Origin: an uncultured Lachnospiraceae bacterium
GTDB lineage: Bacteria > Bacillota > Clostridia > Lachnospirales > Lachnospiraceae
Reading direction: 5' to 3'
Assembly (NCBI GenBank): GCA_900317505.1
Contig: ONHB01000006.1
Location: 1 to 64,000 of the forward strand
Length of the DNA stretch: 64,000 nucleotides
Shown here: positions 45,158 through 54,556 of the stretch, in pieces
How the letters are laid out: every line of letters begins with the position of its first letter
How positions within the stretch are numbered: position 1 is the stretch's first letter
The notes under the pieces: generated by a model
Told to the model about the DNA's origin: nothing
What the model saw: only the letters and a program-made list of their open reading frames with translations
Databases searched by the model: none
Position numbers and translations under genes: made by a program

Positions 45158-45397
45158 CTAAAACAGGTTTAAATTTAAAACAACTGAGAAAACAATAAAT
45201 AACACAACCGAAATCGTGGTGCTGATAACTAACTTACCTTCCTTCGACCGGCTCTTGTTTTTGGTCCAGTAGCTGTCATTGCCACCGCCAATAGCTCCCA
45301 GTCCCTGTGACTTGCCTTCTTGCATTAATACAACAACTAATAAAAATATACAATCTAAAATATAAATAACAGTCAAAGTTAATCTTAACGCGCTCAT
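45158..45397 (-). CDS. secG: Preprotein translocase subunit SecG
   Basis: A 79-residue membrane protein of the SecYEG channel. Two hydrophobic segments (about 8-26 and 57-77) flank the conserved loop LMQEGKSQGLGAIGGG. RBS AAGGAGG lies 6 nt before the ATG. It is upstream of rnr. Confidence 0.95.
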   Translation of the reverse strand: MSALRLTLTVIYILDCIFLLVVVLMQEGKSQGLGAIGGGNDSYWTKNKSRSKEGKLVISTTISVVLFIVFSVVLNLNLF

Positions 45398-45468
45398 CGA
45401 TTGACCTCCTTACGCAATACAAGCATTATAATAGCATATTTTATTGAGAATTTCAAGTCGCAAAATAT

Positions 45469-45942
45469 TTAATAAGTGACCCGGTTCATGAAGCGCTCCC
45501 ATTCCATAACTGTACCGCTGCAGGTAATGTCAATCCAATATGTATCGTCTTCATTAAGATCGATACCAATCTGATACTTCTTTTCGTCCTGTGTCTCTGA
45601 TACTGCCACCACGTCATACAACGGAACGTCCTTGCACTTTTTTAAAATCCGGTCAATATCCGTAAGGACAACCGTCTCATCCGGTTTTTCCTTTAAAAGC
45701 TTTCCGTTGGCATCATAGTATTTGAAGCCCTCCTTGACCATACCGGTAACTGCACCGTTTAAAAACCGCATATTGGCAATATCGACAAAACGATCCACAC
45801 ATTCTTCATTATTGGGATTTGTCCCCTTTACGATCAATCCTTTTAATACAAGCGTGACCGTCTCCTTTGTCAGCTCTACGTCCATAATACTGACTTCTTC
45901 AAAATTAAAATATCTTAAATTATCTTTTGTTTCGAATCTCAT
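45469..45942 (-). CDS. Hypothetical 157-residue protein
   Basis: A soluble, mostly beta protein not recognised. It has alternating strands (ETVTLVLKGLIVKG, YDVVAVSE, KYQIGIDLN) and an acidic character. There is no signal peptide or membrane segment and no motif of a catalytic site. The RBS (GAAAGAAG) is weak, but the codon use and length resemble its neighbours. It sits between secG and spoIVB, where spo0A often lies in related genomes, but it shows no receiver or HTH domain. Confidence 0.7.
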   Translation of the reverse strand: MRFETKDNLRYFNFEEVSIMDVELTKETVTLVLKGLIVKGTNPNNEECVDRFVDIANMRFLNGAVTGMVKEGFKYYDANGKLLKEKPDETVVLTDIDRILKKCKDVPLYDVVAVSETQDEKKYQIGIDLNEDDTYWIDITCSGTVMEWERFMNRVTY

Positions 45943-46200
45943 ATTGTATATGCTTCTTTCTTTTTATATTTTATTATCTTTTCTTTTTGATAATGTCTTT
46001 ATTATAGTTTTCTTTTATATTTTCCCTTTACATTTTCCTATACAGATTAAATTTTCACCTTATCAATCCACTTTATAATACTATCTGTTCATAAATGTAA
46101 AAATCAGTATAAGCTGCTCTGTTTTGTAGTTTAACATAATTTGAAATCTTATCCAATTAATTTTTTATGAACTATATGCAATAAATTTTTCGCCAGTTTT
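45943..46200. other. AT-rich intergenic region without a visible gene
   Basis: About 258 bp, very T-rich on the plus strand. A minus-strand TATAAT (46001-46006) may serve the 157-residue gene, but no convincing -35 is at the right distance. No hairpin or small ORF with an RBS is seen. Confidence 0.5.
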
Positions 46201-47460
46201 TTATGAATTCTGTGCCAGCATATTTTCAATAAAAATACCATAGCCTTTTGTAGGATCGTTGACAAATACGTGTGTCACGGCACCGATCAGCTTTCCGTCC
46301 TGAAGAATGGGACTTCCGCTCATTCCCTGAATAATTCCTCCTGTTTTTTCGATCAGCTCAGGATCCGTCACTTTCAGTATCAGTCCTCTGTTACCATCAC
46401 TCTGACTGTAGTCAATACTGACAATTTCGACATCATACAAATCCCATTCATTTCCGGACATCATGGCTATTTCTGCATCACCGGTATGAATATCCTGCTT
46501 TAAGGCAATGGGATATTTATCCACACAGGAAAAATCCACCACAGTTTCATCCGGCAGTGCCTTTCCATAGATTCCGTTTGCGGTATTGGATTCAATCGAA
46601 CCGATCTTTGCCGAATCTAAAAATCGGATCACACCGGAAATTTCACCGGGATCTCCGGTCATTCCTTTTTTTACGCCAACAATCTCTGTCTCATACAAAC
46701 CGCCATAATCAATATCCAGAAGCTTTGCCGTATCAATATCATTAATGCCATGACCAAGCGCCCCAAAATCTCCGTCCTCAGTCACATAGGTAAGCGTACC
46801 AATACCCTGTGCCGAATCACGGATCCATACACCGATCTGGTACTCTCCTTCCAAATTCTGGATAGGAACGATCTGTACCTGACTGATCTCGCCATTTCTC
46901 TGAATGGTCAAAAGAGTGGGCTCACCATTGGATTCCCGGATCATCTGGATCACTTCACCCTTTAAAGCGACATCTGTGCCGTTGATCTTTAAAATATAGT
47001 CTCCGGGCTGTAAAATATGACTGCTCGGACATGCCTCCGTTGTCGGTGTCGTCTTTACATTTCCAAGTCCCGCTACAAGCACGCCTTCCGATTTGACATA
47101 AATTCCAACCGGACAGCCGACCGGATAGACATACTGCTCCTCTACGACCTCCAGCCGGATCTCCTTTAACGGAACAACCCCAAACAATTTGATATTCCAT
47201 GTATACAGACCGGAAGCCTCTTCTGTCAAAGTATCAGCAGCCGGAAGCTTTTTCTGCCCATTTCCAAAGGTTTCCACGACATCCTCTTTTTCACGGATCT
47301 CACCCGTAACCGGAAGCGCAAAGTTAATTTCCTCTTTTTCGCCCTTTTTTACATAGATCACATCCGGAATCTGTCTGTAAAACAGCATTTCAAATGTGAT
47401 AATTCCCAGACATATGGACAAAATAAAAGCCGTATATAAACAAATTTTATATTTTTTCAT
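46201..47460 (-). CDS. spoIVB: SpoIVB serine peptidase
   Basis: A 419-residue forespore-secreted protease of family S55 that triggers pro-sigma-K processing. An N-terminal membrane segment (about 5-25) precedes a PDZ domain (about 135-215) and the peptidase region with candidate catalytic His in LGHGIND and Ser in IQGMSGSPI (followed by HVFVNDP). The start at 47460 is preferred: GAGG lies 6 nt upstream, while the longer frame begins with TTG. It follows a terminator at the end of recN. Confidence 0.95.
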   Translation of the reverse strand: MKKYKICLYTAFILSICLGIITFEMLFYRQIPDVIYVKKGEKEEINFALPVTGEIREKEDVVETFGNGQKKLPAADTLTEEASGLYTWNIKLFGVVPLKEIRLEVVEEQYVYPVGCPVGIYVKSEGVLVAGLGNVKTTPTTEACPSSHILQPGDYILKINGTDVALKGEVIQMIRESNGEPTLLTIQRNGEISQVQIVPIQNLEGEYQIGVWIRDSAQGIGTLTYVTEDGDFGALGHGINDIDTAKLLDIDYGGLYETEIVGVKKGMTGDPGEISGVIRFLDSAKIGSIESNTANGIYGKALPDETVVDFSCVDKYPIALKQDIHTGDAEIAMMSGNEWDLYDVEIVSIDYSQSDGNRGLILKVTDPELIEKTGGIIQGMSGSPILQDGKLIGAVTHVFVNDPTKGYGIFIENMLAQNS

Positions 47461-47486
47461 AATCCACCTCATATCAGACAAAACAA

Positions 47487-47515
47487 AAAAAGAAGGAGTG
47501 TTATTCTCCTTCTTT
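47487..47515 (-). terminator. Terminator of recN
   Basis: Minus-strand AAAGAAGGAG (47506-47515) pairs with CTCCTTCTTT (47489-47498), then TTTTTGTTTT. It lies only about 28 nt before the spoIVB start, leaving little room for a separate promoter. Confidence 0.85.
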
Positions 47516-47542
47516 AGTGTTTCAATGTTTCGATTTTTTACT

Positions 47543-49222
47543 TTAGTATTGTTTTGTCTGCTTTGCCATATTTTTCATTTCTGTCGCATTTTGTAAAACA
47601 GCATCTGTCAGCTCGTCTGTTCCGAGCAGCCGTCCGATCTCAGCTATGCTTTCTTCTTCGGTAAGCCTATGTACGGAAGTGCTTGTCCGGTTGTCGGTTG
47701 TAGACTTCTGGATACAGAAATGACAATCCGCCATTGCTGCGATCTGCGGTAAATGCGTGATGCAGATCACCTGATGCTCTTTTCTTAAAACCGCCAGCTT
47801 TTCTGAAACCTTCCATGCGGTTTTGCCACTGATACCGGAATCGATCTCATCAAATACCAGTGTGCCTGTCTGGTCTTTATCTGCAAAAATCGTCTTGACA
47901 GCAAGCATGATACGCGACAGCTCACCACCACTTGCGACATTGGATAACGGCTTTAACGGCTCGCCGGGATTGAGGGATATCATAAAAATAATCGTATCGC
48001 AGCCATTCTTTTTGCGGTGCGTTGCATCATGTTCACAGGATATCTCAAACCGGCACTGTTCAAAATTAAGATCAACCAAAGCCTGCGTCATCTTTTCGGA
48101 AAGCTCCATACAGGCTCTCTTTCTCTTTTCATAAAGACTTTCAGAAAGCTCATCATAGGAAGAAAGCAGCTCTCCCATCTGATTCTGCAGACTAACAAGT
48201 GTCTGCTCTCTATTTTCCATCCGGCTGATCTTATCGGAAAGCGTCTGTGCATATTGGAAAATATCTTCCATATGACTGCCATATTTATCCTTTAAATGAT
48301 TGATCAGATCCAGTCTGTCGGAAATCCTTTGTAAATCTGACGCATCCATTTCAAAATGATCCAGATATCGGTCAAGGGAATGGATACAATCCTGTAATAC
48401 CATTTCCACATCGGAAAGCTGTGTGTAAGCATCTGCTAACTCTTCATCAAAGTCCTTGACCGGCAAAAGCGTCCGGAGTGCCATTGACATCTCATTTAAC
48501 AGACTGTTGTTTTGACCGCCGAGGATTTCCTGTACACTGCCAACGGAATCCTGAATCTTTTTAGCATTGGAAAGACGATCGTACTGCTCCTGCAGCGTCT
48601 CATCCTCTCCCTCCGTAAGCTCCGCTTTTTCTATTTCATCAAGCTCAAATCTGGCAAAATCCAGCTCTCTTGTATAATCTGTATCCTGATTGGCAAGCTC
48701 TTCATATTGAAGCTTCAGCTTTTTATAATCTCTGTAAATCTCCTGAATTCTTTGAAGATCTCCGGAAATTTCATCCATGGCATAAGAATCGAGCATTTCT
48801 TCCTGTACATCAGCCTTTAAAATAGCCTGATGCTCTCTTTGTCCGTGAATATCGATCAAAAGTTGCGCAACAGACTGCATCGTCTTTAGGATAACGGTCT
48901 CACCGTTTATTTTGCAGACGCTTTTATTGGGATAGATCCGGCGCTGTAATACCAAAATATCATCTTCACAATCAATATCCAGAGCCTTTAGCCGTTCCTT
49001 TTGCCCATCATCCGGCAAAAATGTCAATGTCACGGAGGCAAACTCTGCCCCTGTTCGGATCAGTCCCTTATCTGCCTTTGCTCCCAGTGCTAACTGGACA
49101 GAGGATAATAGGATAGACTTTCCGGCACCGGTCTCGCCGGTCAGAATATTCAGTCCTTCTCCAAATTCCACCTCAGCCATATCGATCAGGGCTACATTTT
49201 TAACTTGAATACTTTCTAACAT
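47543..49222 (-). CDS. recN: DNA repair protein RecN
   Basis: A 559-residue SMC-like ATPase for double-strand-break repair. Walker A is GETGAGKSILLSS near the N-terminus, a central coiled coil spans about 160-365, and the C-terminus has the signature ASGGELSRIMLAVK and Walker B VFDEIDSGISG. RBS AAGGAGC precedes the ATG. It follows argR by 39 nt, as in Bacillus and Clostridium. Confidence 0.96.
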   Translation of the reverse strand: MLESIQVKNVALIDMAEVEFGEGLNILTGETGAGKSILLSSVQLALGAKADKGLIRTGAEFASVTLTFLPDDGQKERLKALDIDCEDDILVLQRRIYPNKSVCKINGETVILKTMQSVAQLLIDIHGQREHQAILKADVQEEMLDSYAMDEISGDLQRIQEIYRDYKKLKLQYEELANQDTDYTRELDFARFELDEIEKAELTEGEDETLQEQYDRLSNAKKIQDSVGSVQEILGGQNNSLLNEMSMALRTLLPVKDFDEELADAYTQLSDVEMVLQDCIHSLDRYLDHFEMDASDLQRISDRLDLINHLKDKYGSHMEDIFQYAQTLSDKISRMENREQTLVSLQNQMGELLSSYDELSESLYEKRKRACMELSEKMTQALVDLNFEQCRFEISCEHDATHRKKNGCDTIIFMISLNPGEPLKPLSNVASGGELSRIMLAVKTIFADKDQTGTLVFDEIDSGISGKTAWKVSEKLAVLRKEHQVICITHLPQIAAMADCHFCIQKSTTDNRTSTSVHRLTEEESIAEIGRLLGTDELTDAVLQNATEMKNMAKQTKQY

Positions 49223-49261
49223 CTTTATCTGCTCCTTATCCTTGCATTATCTCTCCTATGA

Positions 49262-49714
49262 TCATGCTTCAGATAATAGTAAACGAATCCTTTTTTGTAC
49301 AACAAGCGCATCCTGCACGGAACGGATGGCTACCATAACCGTATCATCTCCTGCAATCGTTCCCACAATCTCTTGATATTGAAAGGAATCCACGCAGGCT
49401 GCAACCGCCATCGCCATGCCGGGCTGTGTCTTTAAAACCAGTAAATTCATGGCCGTATCAACCGAAATAACACTTTCTTTTATGACGCGGACATAGGTCT
49501 TTGACAGATCACTGGCGGTCTTTGGCATAACATAATAAGCCTTTTGTCCGTCAACAGACTCTTTTTTGAGGTTCATCTGGCGGATATCTCTTGATACCGT
49601 GGCCTGCGTGACATCAAAGCCGCGTTCATTTAAGAGTGCTGCCAGATCTTCCTGCCTGGTGATATGTTGTTGTGTGATGAGTTCAGCTATCGCCTGTTGC
49701 CGTTTATTTTTCAT
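49262..49714 (-). CDS. argR: Arginine repressor
   Basis: A 150-residue hexameric regulator. The N-terminal winged HTH has NERGFDVTQATVSRDIRQMN; the C-terminal arginine-binding domain has GTIAGDDTVMVAIRS. It controls arginine synthesis and catabolism. RBS AAAGGAA lies 7 nt upstream. It is 50 nt after nadK. Confidence 0.95.
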   Translation of the reverse strand: MKNKRQQAIAELITQQHITRQEDLAALLNERGFDVTQATVSRDIRQMNLKKESVDGQKAYYVMPKTASDLSKTYVRVIKESVISVDTAMNLLVLKTQPGMAMAVAACVDSFQYQEIVGTIAGDDTVMVAIRSVQDALVVQKRIRLLLSEA

Positions 49715-49764
49715 TTGAGTTCCTTTATCATTTTAAACGCAATGTAACAATAAGAAAATCAATT

Positions 49765-50580
49765 TCAATCGTTAAATTTTTTATTTAGTATTTCCAGAAA
49801 GCTGACATGGCTTAACCGTATAAATTTGGTAACTCTTTCCGATCTGGTGATACAGACTTCATCACCGGTTGTCAGATCTTCGGATATCGTACCGTCAAAG
49901 TCAACTTCCATGTCCTGTATCTCACCATTTCTGCCATTGGTGATCCGGATCATGATCTCATCATCGGCAGAAAGGACAATGCTGCGGGCACTGAGCGTAT
50001 GCGGACAGATCGGTGTCAGCAGGATCATCTTTGCCCTTGGCTCTATAATGGGTCCTCCGGCTGACATGTTGTATCCGGTGGAGCCTGTCGGCGTGGAAAC
50101 GATCATGCCATCGGCCTTGTAGCCATTGAGAAACTGTCCGTTGACATAGATTTCAAAAGCCAGAATATGCAATGAACCCTTTCTGGTAAGTACAATATCA
50201 TTGAGCGCATGATATACCACAGGCTGTCCATCTTTTCTGCAGAGCTTTCCATTGATCATCATACGTTCTTCAATGCTGTATGTATGATTCTTTAATGCCC
50301 GGACTGCCGATTCCATCTGCCCGATCTCCACCTCTGTCATAAAACCGAGATTGCCGAGATTGATGCCCAGAAAAGGAACATCAACATCTGCAAAATCCGT
50401 CGCTGCCTTTAACAGGGTACCGTCTCCTCCGAGTACAAAGATGCAATCCACATCCTTTTCCATCGGTGCCGGAGAAAGGACGCTTTCGATGTCCTGTTTT
50501 TTTAACAGGGCAACCAGATCTTTGGTAACGGCTAAAGAAGGATCCTTTGCTTTATTTGTAATAATGTATACTTTTTTCAT
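49765..50580 (-). CDS. nadK: NAD kinase
   Basis: A 271-residue enzyme that phosphorylates NAD to NADP. It has the GGDGT motif (FVLGGDGTLLKAA), NLGNLGFMTEVE and the nucleotide-binding STPTGSTGYNMSAGGPI. It starts 9 nt after the tlyA stop, in the conserved tlyA-nadK-argR-recN series. RBS is weak (TAGGTTT). Confidence 0.95.
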   Translation of the reverse strand: MKKVYIITNKAKDPSLAVTKDLVALLKKQDIESVLSPAPMEKDVDCIFVLGGDGTLLKAATDFADVDVPFLGINLGNLGFMTEVEIGQMESAVRALKNHTYSIEERMMINGKLCRKDGQPVVYHALNDIVLTRKGSLHILAFEIYVNGQFLNGYKADGMIVSTPTGSTGYNMSAGGPIIEPRAKMILLTPICPHTLSARSIVLSADDEIMIRITNGRNGEIQDMEVDFDGTISEDLTTGDEVCITRSERVTKFIRLSHVSFLEILNKKFND

Positions 50581-50589
50581 ATTATAAAC

Positions 50590-51399
50590 CTACTTATGTG
50601 CAAGTGCCTGTTCGGAAGCCAAAACAACAGCATCTATTTCTTCCAGTTTAGCTCTTGTGGGTGTATCTGATGAATTTTTAAGCCACAACAGATATTCAAT
50701 ATTTCCTTCTGGTCCTTTGATCGGTGAAAAATCAAGGCCCATGATCTCAAAGCCAATGGATGCCGCAAAGCTTTCGACATTGACAATCACTTCTTTATGC
50801 ACCTTTGGATCCGTGACAACACCTTTTTTGCCGACCTTTTCTCTTCCTGCTTCAAACTGCGGCTTGATCAGACAGATCATATAAGCATCTTTTTTAAGCA
50901 AAGCCTTGGCAGGCGGAAGAATCTTTGTCAGTGAAATAAAGGAAACATCGGTTGCCGCAAAATCCAGCTCCTCCGGAATCTGCTCCTTGGTCACATACCG
51001 GAAATTGGTCTTTTCCATACAGATGACCCTTTCGTCATTGCGAAGCTTCCAGTCAAGCTGTCCATGACCGACATCAACCGCATATACCTTTTTGGCGCCG
51101 TTTTGCAGCATACAATCTGTAAAACCGCCTGTGGAAGCGCCGATATCAATACACACAAAGTCCTGTACCTGTATCGGAAAAACCTGAAATGCCTTTTCAA
51201 GTTTCAATCCGCCTCTGCTCACATAAGGCAGGGTGTTTCCCCTGACCTCAACAGAAACGGTATCTTCAAAGACAGAGCCGGCCTTATCCTCTTTCTGTCC
51301 TTCCACATATACAATTCCCGACATAATGATCGCTTTTGCTTTTTCCCTGGATGCTGCCAGATTGCGCTTAACCAAAAGCACATCTAATCTTTCTTTCAT
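50590..51399 (-). CDS. tlyA: TlyA-family rRNA 2'-O-methyltransferase
   Basis: A 269-residue protein with an N-terminal S4 RNA-binding domain (RLDVLLVKRNLAASREKAKA) and a FtsJ-like SAM methyltransferase domain (CIDIGASTGGFTDCMLQNG). The family methylates rRNA. Weak RBS (AGAAG). It lies after a pyrimidine-rich spacer downstream of dxs. Confidence 0.94.
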   Translation of the reverse strand: MKERLDVLLVKRNLAASREKAKAIIMSGIVYVEGQKEDKAGSVFEDTVSVEVRGNTLPYVSRGGLKLEKAFQVFPIQVQDFVCIDIGASTGGFTDCMLQNGAKKVYAVDVGHGQLDWKLRNDERVICMEKTNFRYVTKEQIPEELDFAATDVSFISLTKILPPAKALLKKDAYMICLIKPQFEAGREKVGKKGVVTDPKVHKEVIVNVESFAASIGFEIMGLDFSPIKGPEGNIEYLLWLKNSSDTPTRAKLEEIDAVVLASEQALAHK

Positions 51400-51568
51400 A
51401 TATCTTCTCTTTTACTGTTTTTTCTTTTACTATTTTTTGCTTTTTTTCTTTTACTATTTTTTTACTATTTTTCTCTTACTGTTTATATTTTCTTTTGCTG
51501 TTCTTCTATTTTGCTTTTTCTGTTACTGTATTCTACTTCACTTTTTTATAATTACTGTTTCTGTTTTT
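51400..51568. repeat. Pyrimidine-rich degenerate repeat tract between dxs and tlyA
   Basis: About 165 bp of T-rich sequence on the plus strand with imperfect repeats of the type CTTTTACTATTTTTT (for example near 51409, 51424, 51449 and 51461). The tlyA-dxs transcript would therefore carry an A/G-rich spacer. No ORF or hairpin is seen. Confidence 0.65.
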
Positions 51569-53446
51569 TTATCCTTCATTTTTGCGTTGATCCCATGCTG
51601 TTTTGACTGTATCAACAATGGTTTCTGCATCAATGCCGACTTCTTTCTTTAACAGATCAACATTGCCATGTTCTACATAAGAATCCGGTAGGGCAACAGG
51701 TAAAACCTTAACGCCTGCATCCTGTTCCTGAACATAGGACAATACATGTTCGCCAAATCCGCCACACAGAACATTTTCTTCCATGGTAACGATCATCCGG
51801 TGATCCTTTAACAGAGCATCTATCATATCTGTATCAATCGGCTTTACAAATCTGGCATTGACGATTGTCGCATCGATGCCTTCCTTTTGCAACAGCTCAT
51901 CCACAAAAAAAGCAGTCTGCACCATGCTGCCGACAGCAAACAACGCAATATCCTTACCCGTTTTTAAAAGTTCTGCCTTTCCGTATTCAATGGGGGCACG
52001 CTGTTCTTTCATGCTGTCACATGCCACACCTCTTGGATATCTCACAGCGATCGGGCCGTCAAAATCAAAAGCAAACTTTAACATATCGGAAAGCTCCCAT
52101 TTATTTTTGGGCGCCATAATATGCATATTGGGAATACTCGATAAATAAGACAGATCAAAAATTCCCTGATGTGTCTCTCCGTCACTTCCGACAAGCCCCG
52201 CCCTGTCGATTGCAAATACAACCGGCAGATTCTGGATACAGACATCATGGATGATCTGATCATAGGCACGCTGCAAAAAGGACGAGTAAATGGCTACGAT
52301 CGGCTTCAATCCACCGGCTGCCAGTCCCGCTGCAAATGTGACTGCATGCTCTTCTGCAATACCGACATCAAAGAAACGGCTGGGATATTTAATGGAAAAA
52401 CGCTTCAGTCCCGTTCCATCCGGCATGGCCGCTGTAATTGCCACAATCCGGTCATCCTTTTCAGCCAGTTTGTTGATTACCGTTGCAAAAACATCGGTAT
52501 AGGTAGCAAGCTCTTTTTGTTTTTTGGGAATACCGGTCTCAATATCAAAAGGCTCTGCCCCATGAAAACGGGACGGATGCTTTCTGGCTGGCTCATAGCC
52601 CTTTCCTTTCTGGGTGATCACATGCACCAGAACCGCATTTTTTACACTTTCAGCCTCATTGAGTACCTTTTTGAGAGCACGGATATCATGTCCGTCCACC
52701 GGTCCTAAATATGTAATTCCCATATCTTCAAAAAACATACCGGGAATCACCAGCTGCTTGATACTGTTTTTTACATTCTGGATACTCCGGACAACCTTCT
52801 GGCTCTTTTTAGAGCCATCCTTTAATCCATAGTAAATGCTGTCTTTTAATTCCAGATATTTCTGGTTGGTCCTGATACCGTTCAGATAATTGGAAATACC
52901 GCCAATATTTTCTGCAATGGACATATTGTTATCATTGAGTACAATGATAAAATTGGAACCCATGCGGGATGCATTGTTTAATGCTTCATATGCCATACCG
53001 CCTGTCAGGGATCCGTCGCCGATGACAGAAACGACCTTGTAATCCTTGTGCTGGATATCCCTTGCCTTGACAAGGCCAAGTCCCGCAGAAATAGATGTCG
53101 AGCTGTGCCCCGTATCAAATGCATCGCACTGGCTTTCCTTTCTTTTTGGGAAGCCACTCATACCGCCAAATTTGCGCAGGGTATCAAAGCCATCACGCCT
53201 GCCGGTCAGAAGCTTATGTGTATAGGACTGATGTCCTACATCCCAGATGATCTTATCCTCGGGGAGATCCAGTACCAGATGAAGTGCCATGGTAAGCTCT
53301 ACCGTACCCAGGTTAGATCCCAGATGTCCACCGTTTTCACTGATCTTTTCAATCAGGAAAGAACGGATTTCTTCTGCTAACTGTTTATAATCCTTCGGAT
53401 CAATTTTTTTGATATCATTTTCTTTTTGTATTTTATCCAAAATCAT
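51569..53446 (-). CDS. dxs: 1-deoxy-D-xylulose-5-phosphate synthase
   Basis: A 625-residue TPP enzyme, first step of the MEP isoprenoid pathway, joining pyruvate and glyceraldehyde 3-phosphate. Motifs include VGHQSYTHKLLTGR, GDGSLTGGMAYEALNNA, and FDVGIAEEHAVTFAAG. The start is the ATG at 53446, with GGTGATAAC upstream; the longer frame begins with TTG. It follows ispA directly. Confidence 0.96.
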   Translation of the reverse strand: MILDKIQKENDIKKIDPKDYKQLAEEIRSFLIEKISENGGHLGSNLGTVELTMALHLVLDLPEDKIIWDVGHQSYTHKLLTGRRDGFDTLRKFGGMSGFPKRKESQCDAFDTGHSSTSISAGLGLVKARDIQHKDYKVVSVIGDGSLTGGMAYEALNNASRMGSNFIIVLNDNNMSIAENIGGISNYLNGIRTNQKYLELKDSIYYGLKDGSKKSQKVVRSIQNVKNSIKQLVIPGMFFEDMGITYLGPVDGHDIRALKKVLNEAESVKNAVLVHVITQKGKGYEPARKHPSRFHGAEPFDIETGIPKKQKELATYTDVFATVINKLAEKDDRIVAITAAMPDGTGLKRFSIKYPSRFFDVGIAEEHAVTFAAGLAAGGLKPIVAIYSSFLQRAYDQIIHDVCIQNLPVVFAIDRAGLVGSDGETHQGIFDLSYLSSIPNMHIMAPKNKWELSDMLKFAFDFDGPIAVRYPRGVACDSMKEQRAPIEYGKAELLKTGKDIALFAVGSMVQTAFFVDELLQKEGIDATIVNARFVKPIDTDMIDALLKDHRMIVTMEENVLCGGFGEHVLSYVQEQDAGVKVLPVALPDSYVEHGNVDLLKKEVGIDAETIVDTVKTAWDQRKNEG

Positions 53447-53458
53447 AGTTATCACCAA

Positions 53459-54352
53459 CTAACTGCGTCTTGTTACTAAAGACATGACTAATTCTTCCAG
53501 AAATTCATTTCTCTTCGGCACATTTTTCAAAATATCAACGGCCTCTTCGGACAATTTTTCTACGTCCTCTTTGGACTTGTCCATACCCTCCAAAGACAGA
53601 TAGGTAGCCTTTTGATTTTTTTCATCACTGCCGATTGGTTTGCCAAGCTCTTCAAAGGAACCGGTAGCATCCAGAATATCATCCTGAATCTGGAATGCCA
53701 GACCGATATTGGAGCCGACCTTTTCCATCATGGCAATCTGATCATCGTTAGCACCTGCTAACGCGGCGCCGCACATCAGGGCGCACTCGATCAGGGCTGC
53801 CGTCTTATTTTCGTGGATAAACAAGATGTCGGAAAGTCCCATATCGGTATTGTTGTTTTCATTGACAACATCTACGCTCTGTCCGCCGACCATTCCAAAG
53901 ATACCGGCCTTGCGCGCAAAAATACCAAAGGCCTTTATCATACCTGAATCTACGGATGTATCCTGCATTGCCTTTGCAATCGTCTCATATGCATAGTTTA
54001 ATAAGGCATCCCCTGCAAGAATGGCCACATCCTCACCGTATACAACATGTGTCGTTTTGCGGCCTCTTCGATACTCATCATTGTCCATGGCCGGAAGATC
54101 ATCATGCACCAGCGAATAGTTGTGTATATATTCAAGCGCTGCCATAAAGGGATATACTTTTTCATCATCCTTTCCAAATGAACGGTAAGATTCCCACATA
54201 AGCATCGGTCTTAAGCGCTTTCCACCCGCCATAACACTGTAGCGCATCGCTTCGATCACCTGTTTTTGCGGTCCTTCTTCCTTGGGAAGCATGGAAAAAA
54301 TAACATCTTCGATCTGTTGTACCCTGTTTGTAAGCTCTTCTTTAAAGTTCAT
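53459..54352 (-). CDS. ispA: Geranylgeranyl/farnesyl diphosphate synthase family protein
   Basis: A 297-residue trans-isoprenyl diphosphate synthase. The first Asp-rich motif is in VHDDLPAMDNDEYRRGR, and the second in FQIQDDILDATG. It condenses IPP with DMAPP or GPP. The start at 54352 has GGAGAG 4 nt upstream and overlaps the xseB stop by 11 nt; a longer frame begins at 54370. It is coupled to xseB and dxs. Confidence 0.95.
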   Translation of the reverse strand: MNFKEELTNRVQQIEDVIFSMLPKEEGPQKQVIEAMRYSVMAGGKRLRPMLMWESYRSFGKDDEKVYPFMAALEYIHNYSLVHDDLPAMDNDEYRRGRKTTHVVYGEDVAILAGDALLNYAYETIAKAMQDTSVDSGMIKAFGIFARKAGIFGMVGGQSVDVVNENNNTDMGLSDILFIHENKTAALIECALMCGAALAGANDDQIAMMEKVGSNIGLAFQIQDDILDATGSFEELGKPIGSDEKNQKATYLSLEGMDKSKEDVEKLSEEAVDILKNVPKRNEFLEELVMSLVTRRS

Positions 54353-54554
54353 CTGTCTCTCCATTCTCACGTATCAGCATTACCTTTTTTTCTACAGCAG
54401 TAATTGCCTCATGACATGATTTGATATATTTCATACCTTCCTCATAAGCTGAAAGTGATTCCTCCAAAGGAATATCATCCCGCTCCAACAGCTCAATCTG
54501 TTCTTCTATTTTTTGAAACATTTCATCTACATTTAGTTTCTTTTTTGCTGCCAT
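54342..54554 (-). CDS. xseB: Exodeoxyribonuclease VII small subunit
   Basis: A 70-residue coiled protein (KKLNVDEMFQKIEEQIELLE, then EESLSAYEEGMKYIKSCHEA) typical of XseB. It forms the helical cap of ExoVII with XseA, which degrades single-stranded DNA. It starts 2 nt after xseA and overlaps ispA. Weak RBS (AGAGAGG). Confidence 0.94.
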   Translation of the reverse strand: MAAKKKLNVDEMFQKIEEQIELLERDDIPLEESLSAYEEGMKYIKSCHEAITAVEKKVMLIRENGETDEL

Positions 54555-54556
54555 TT

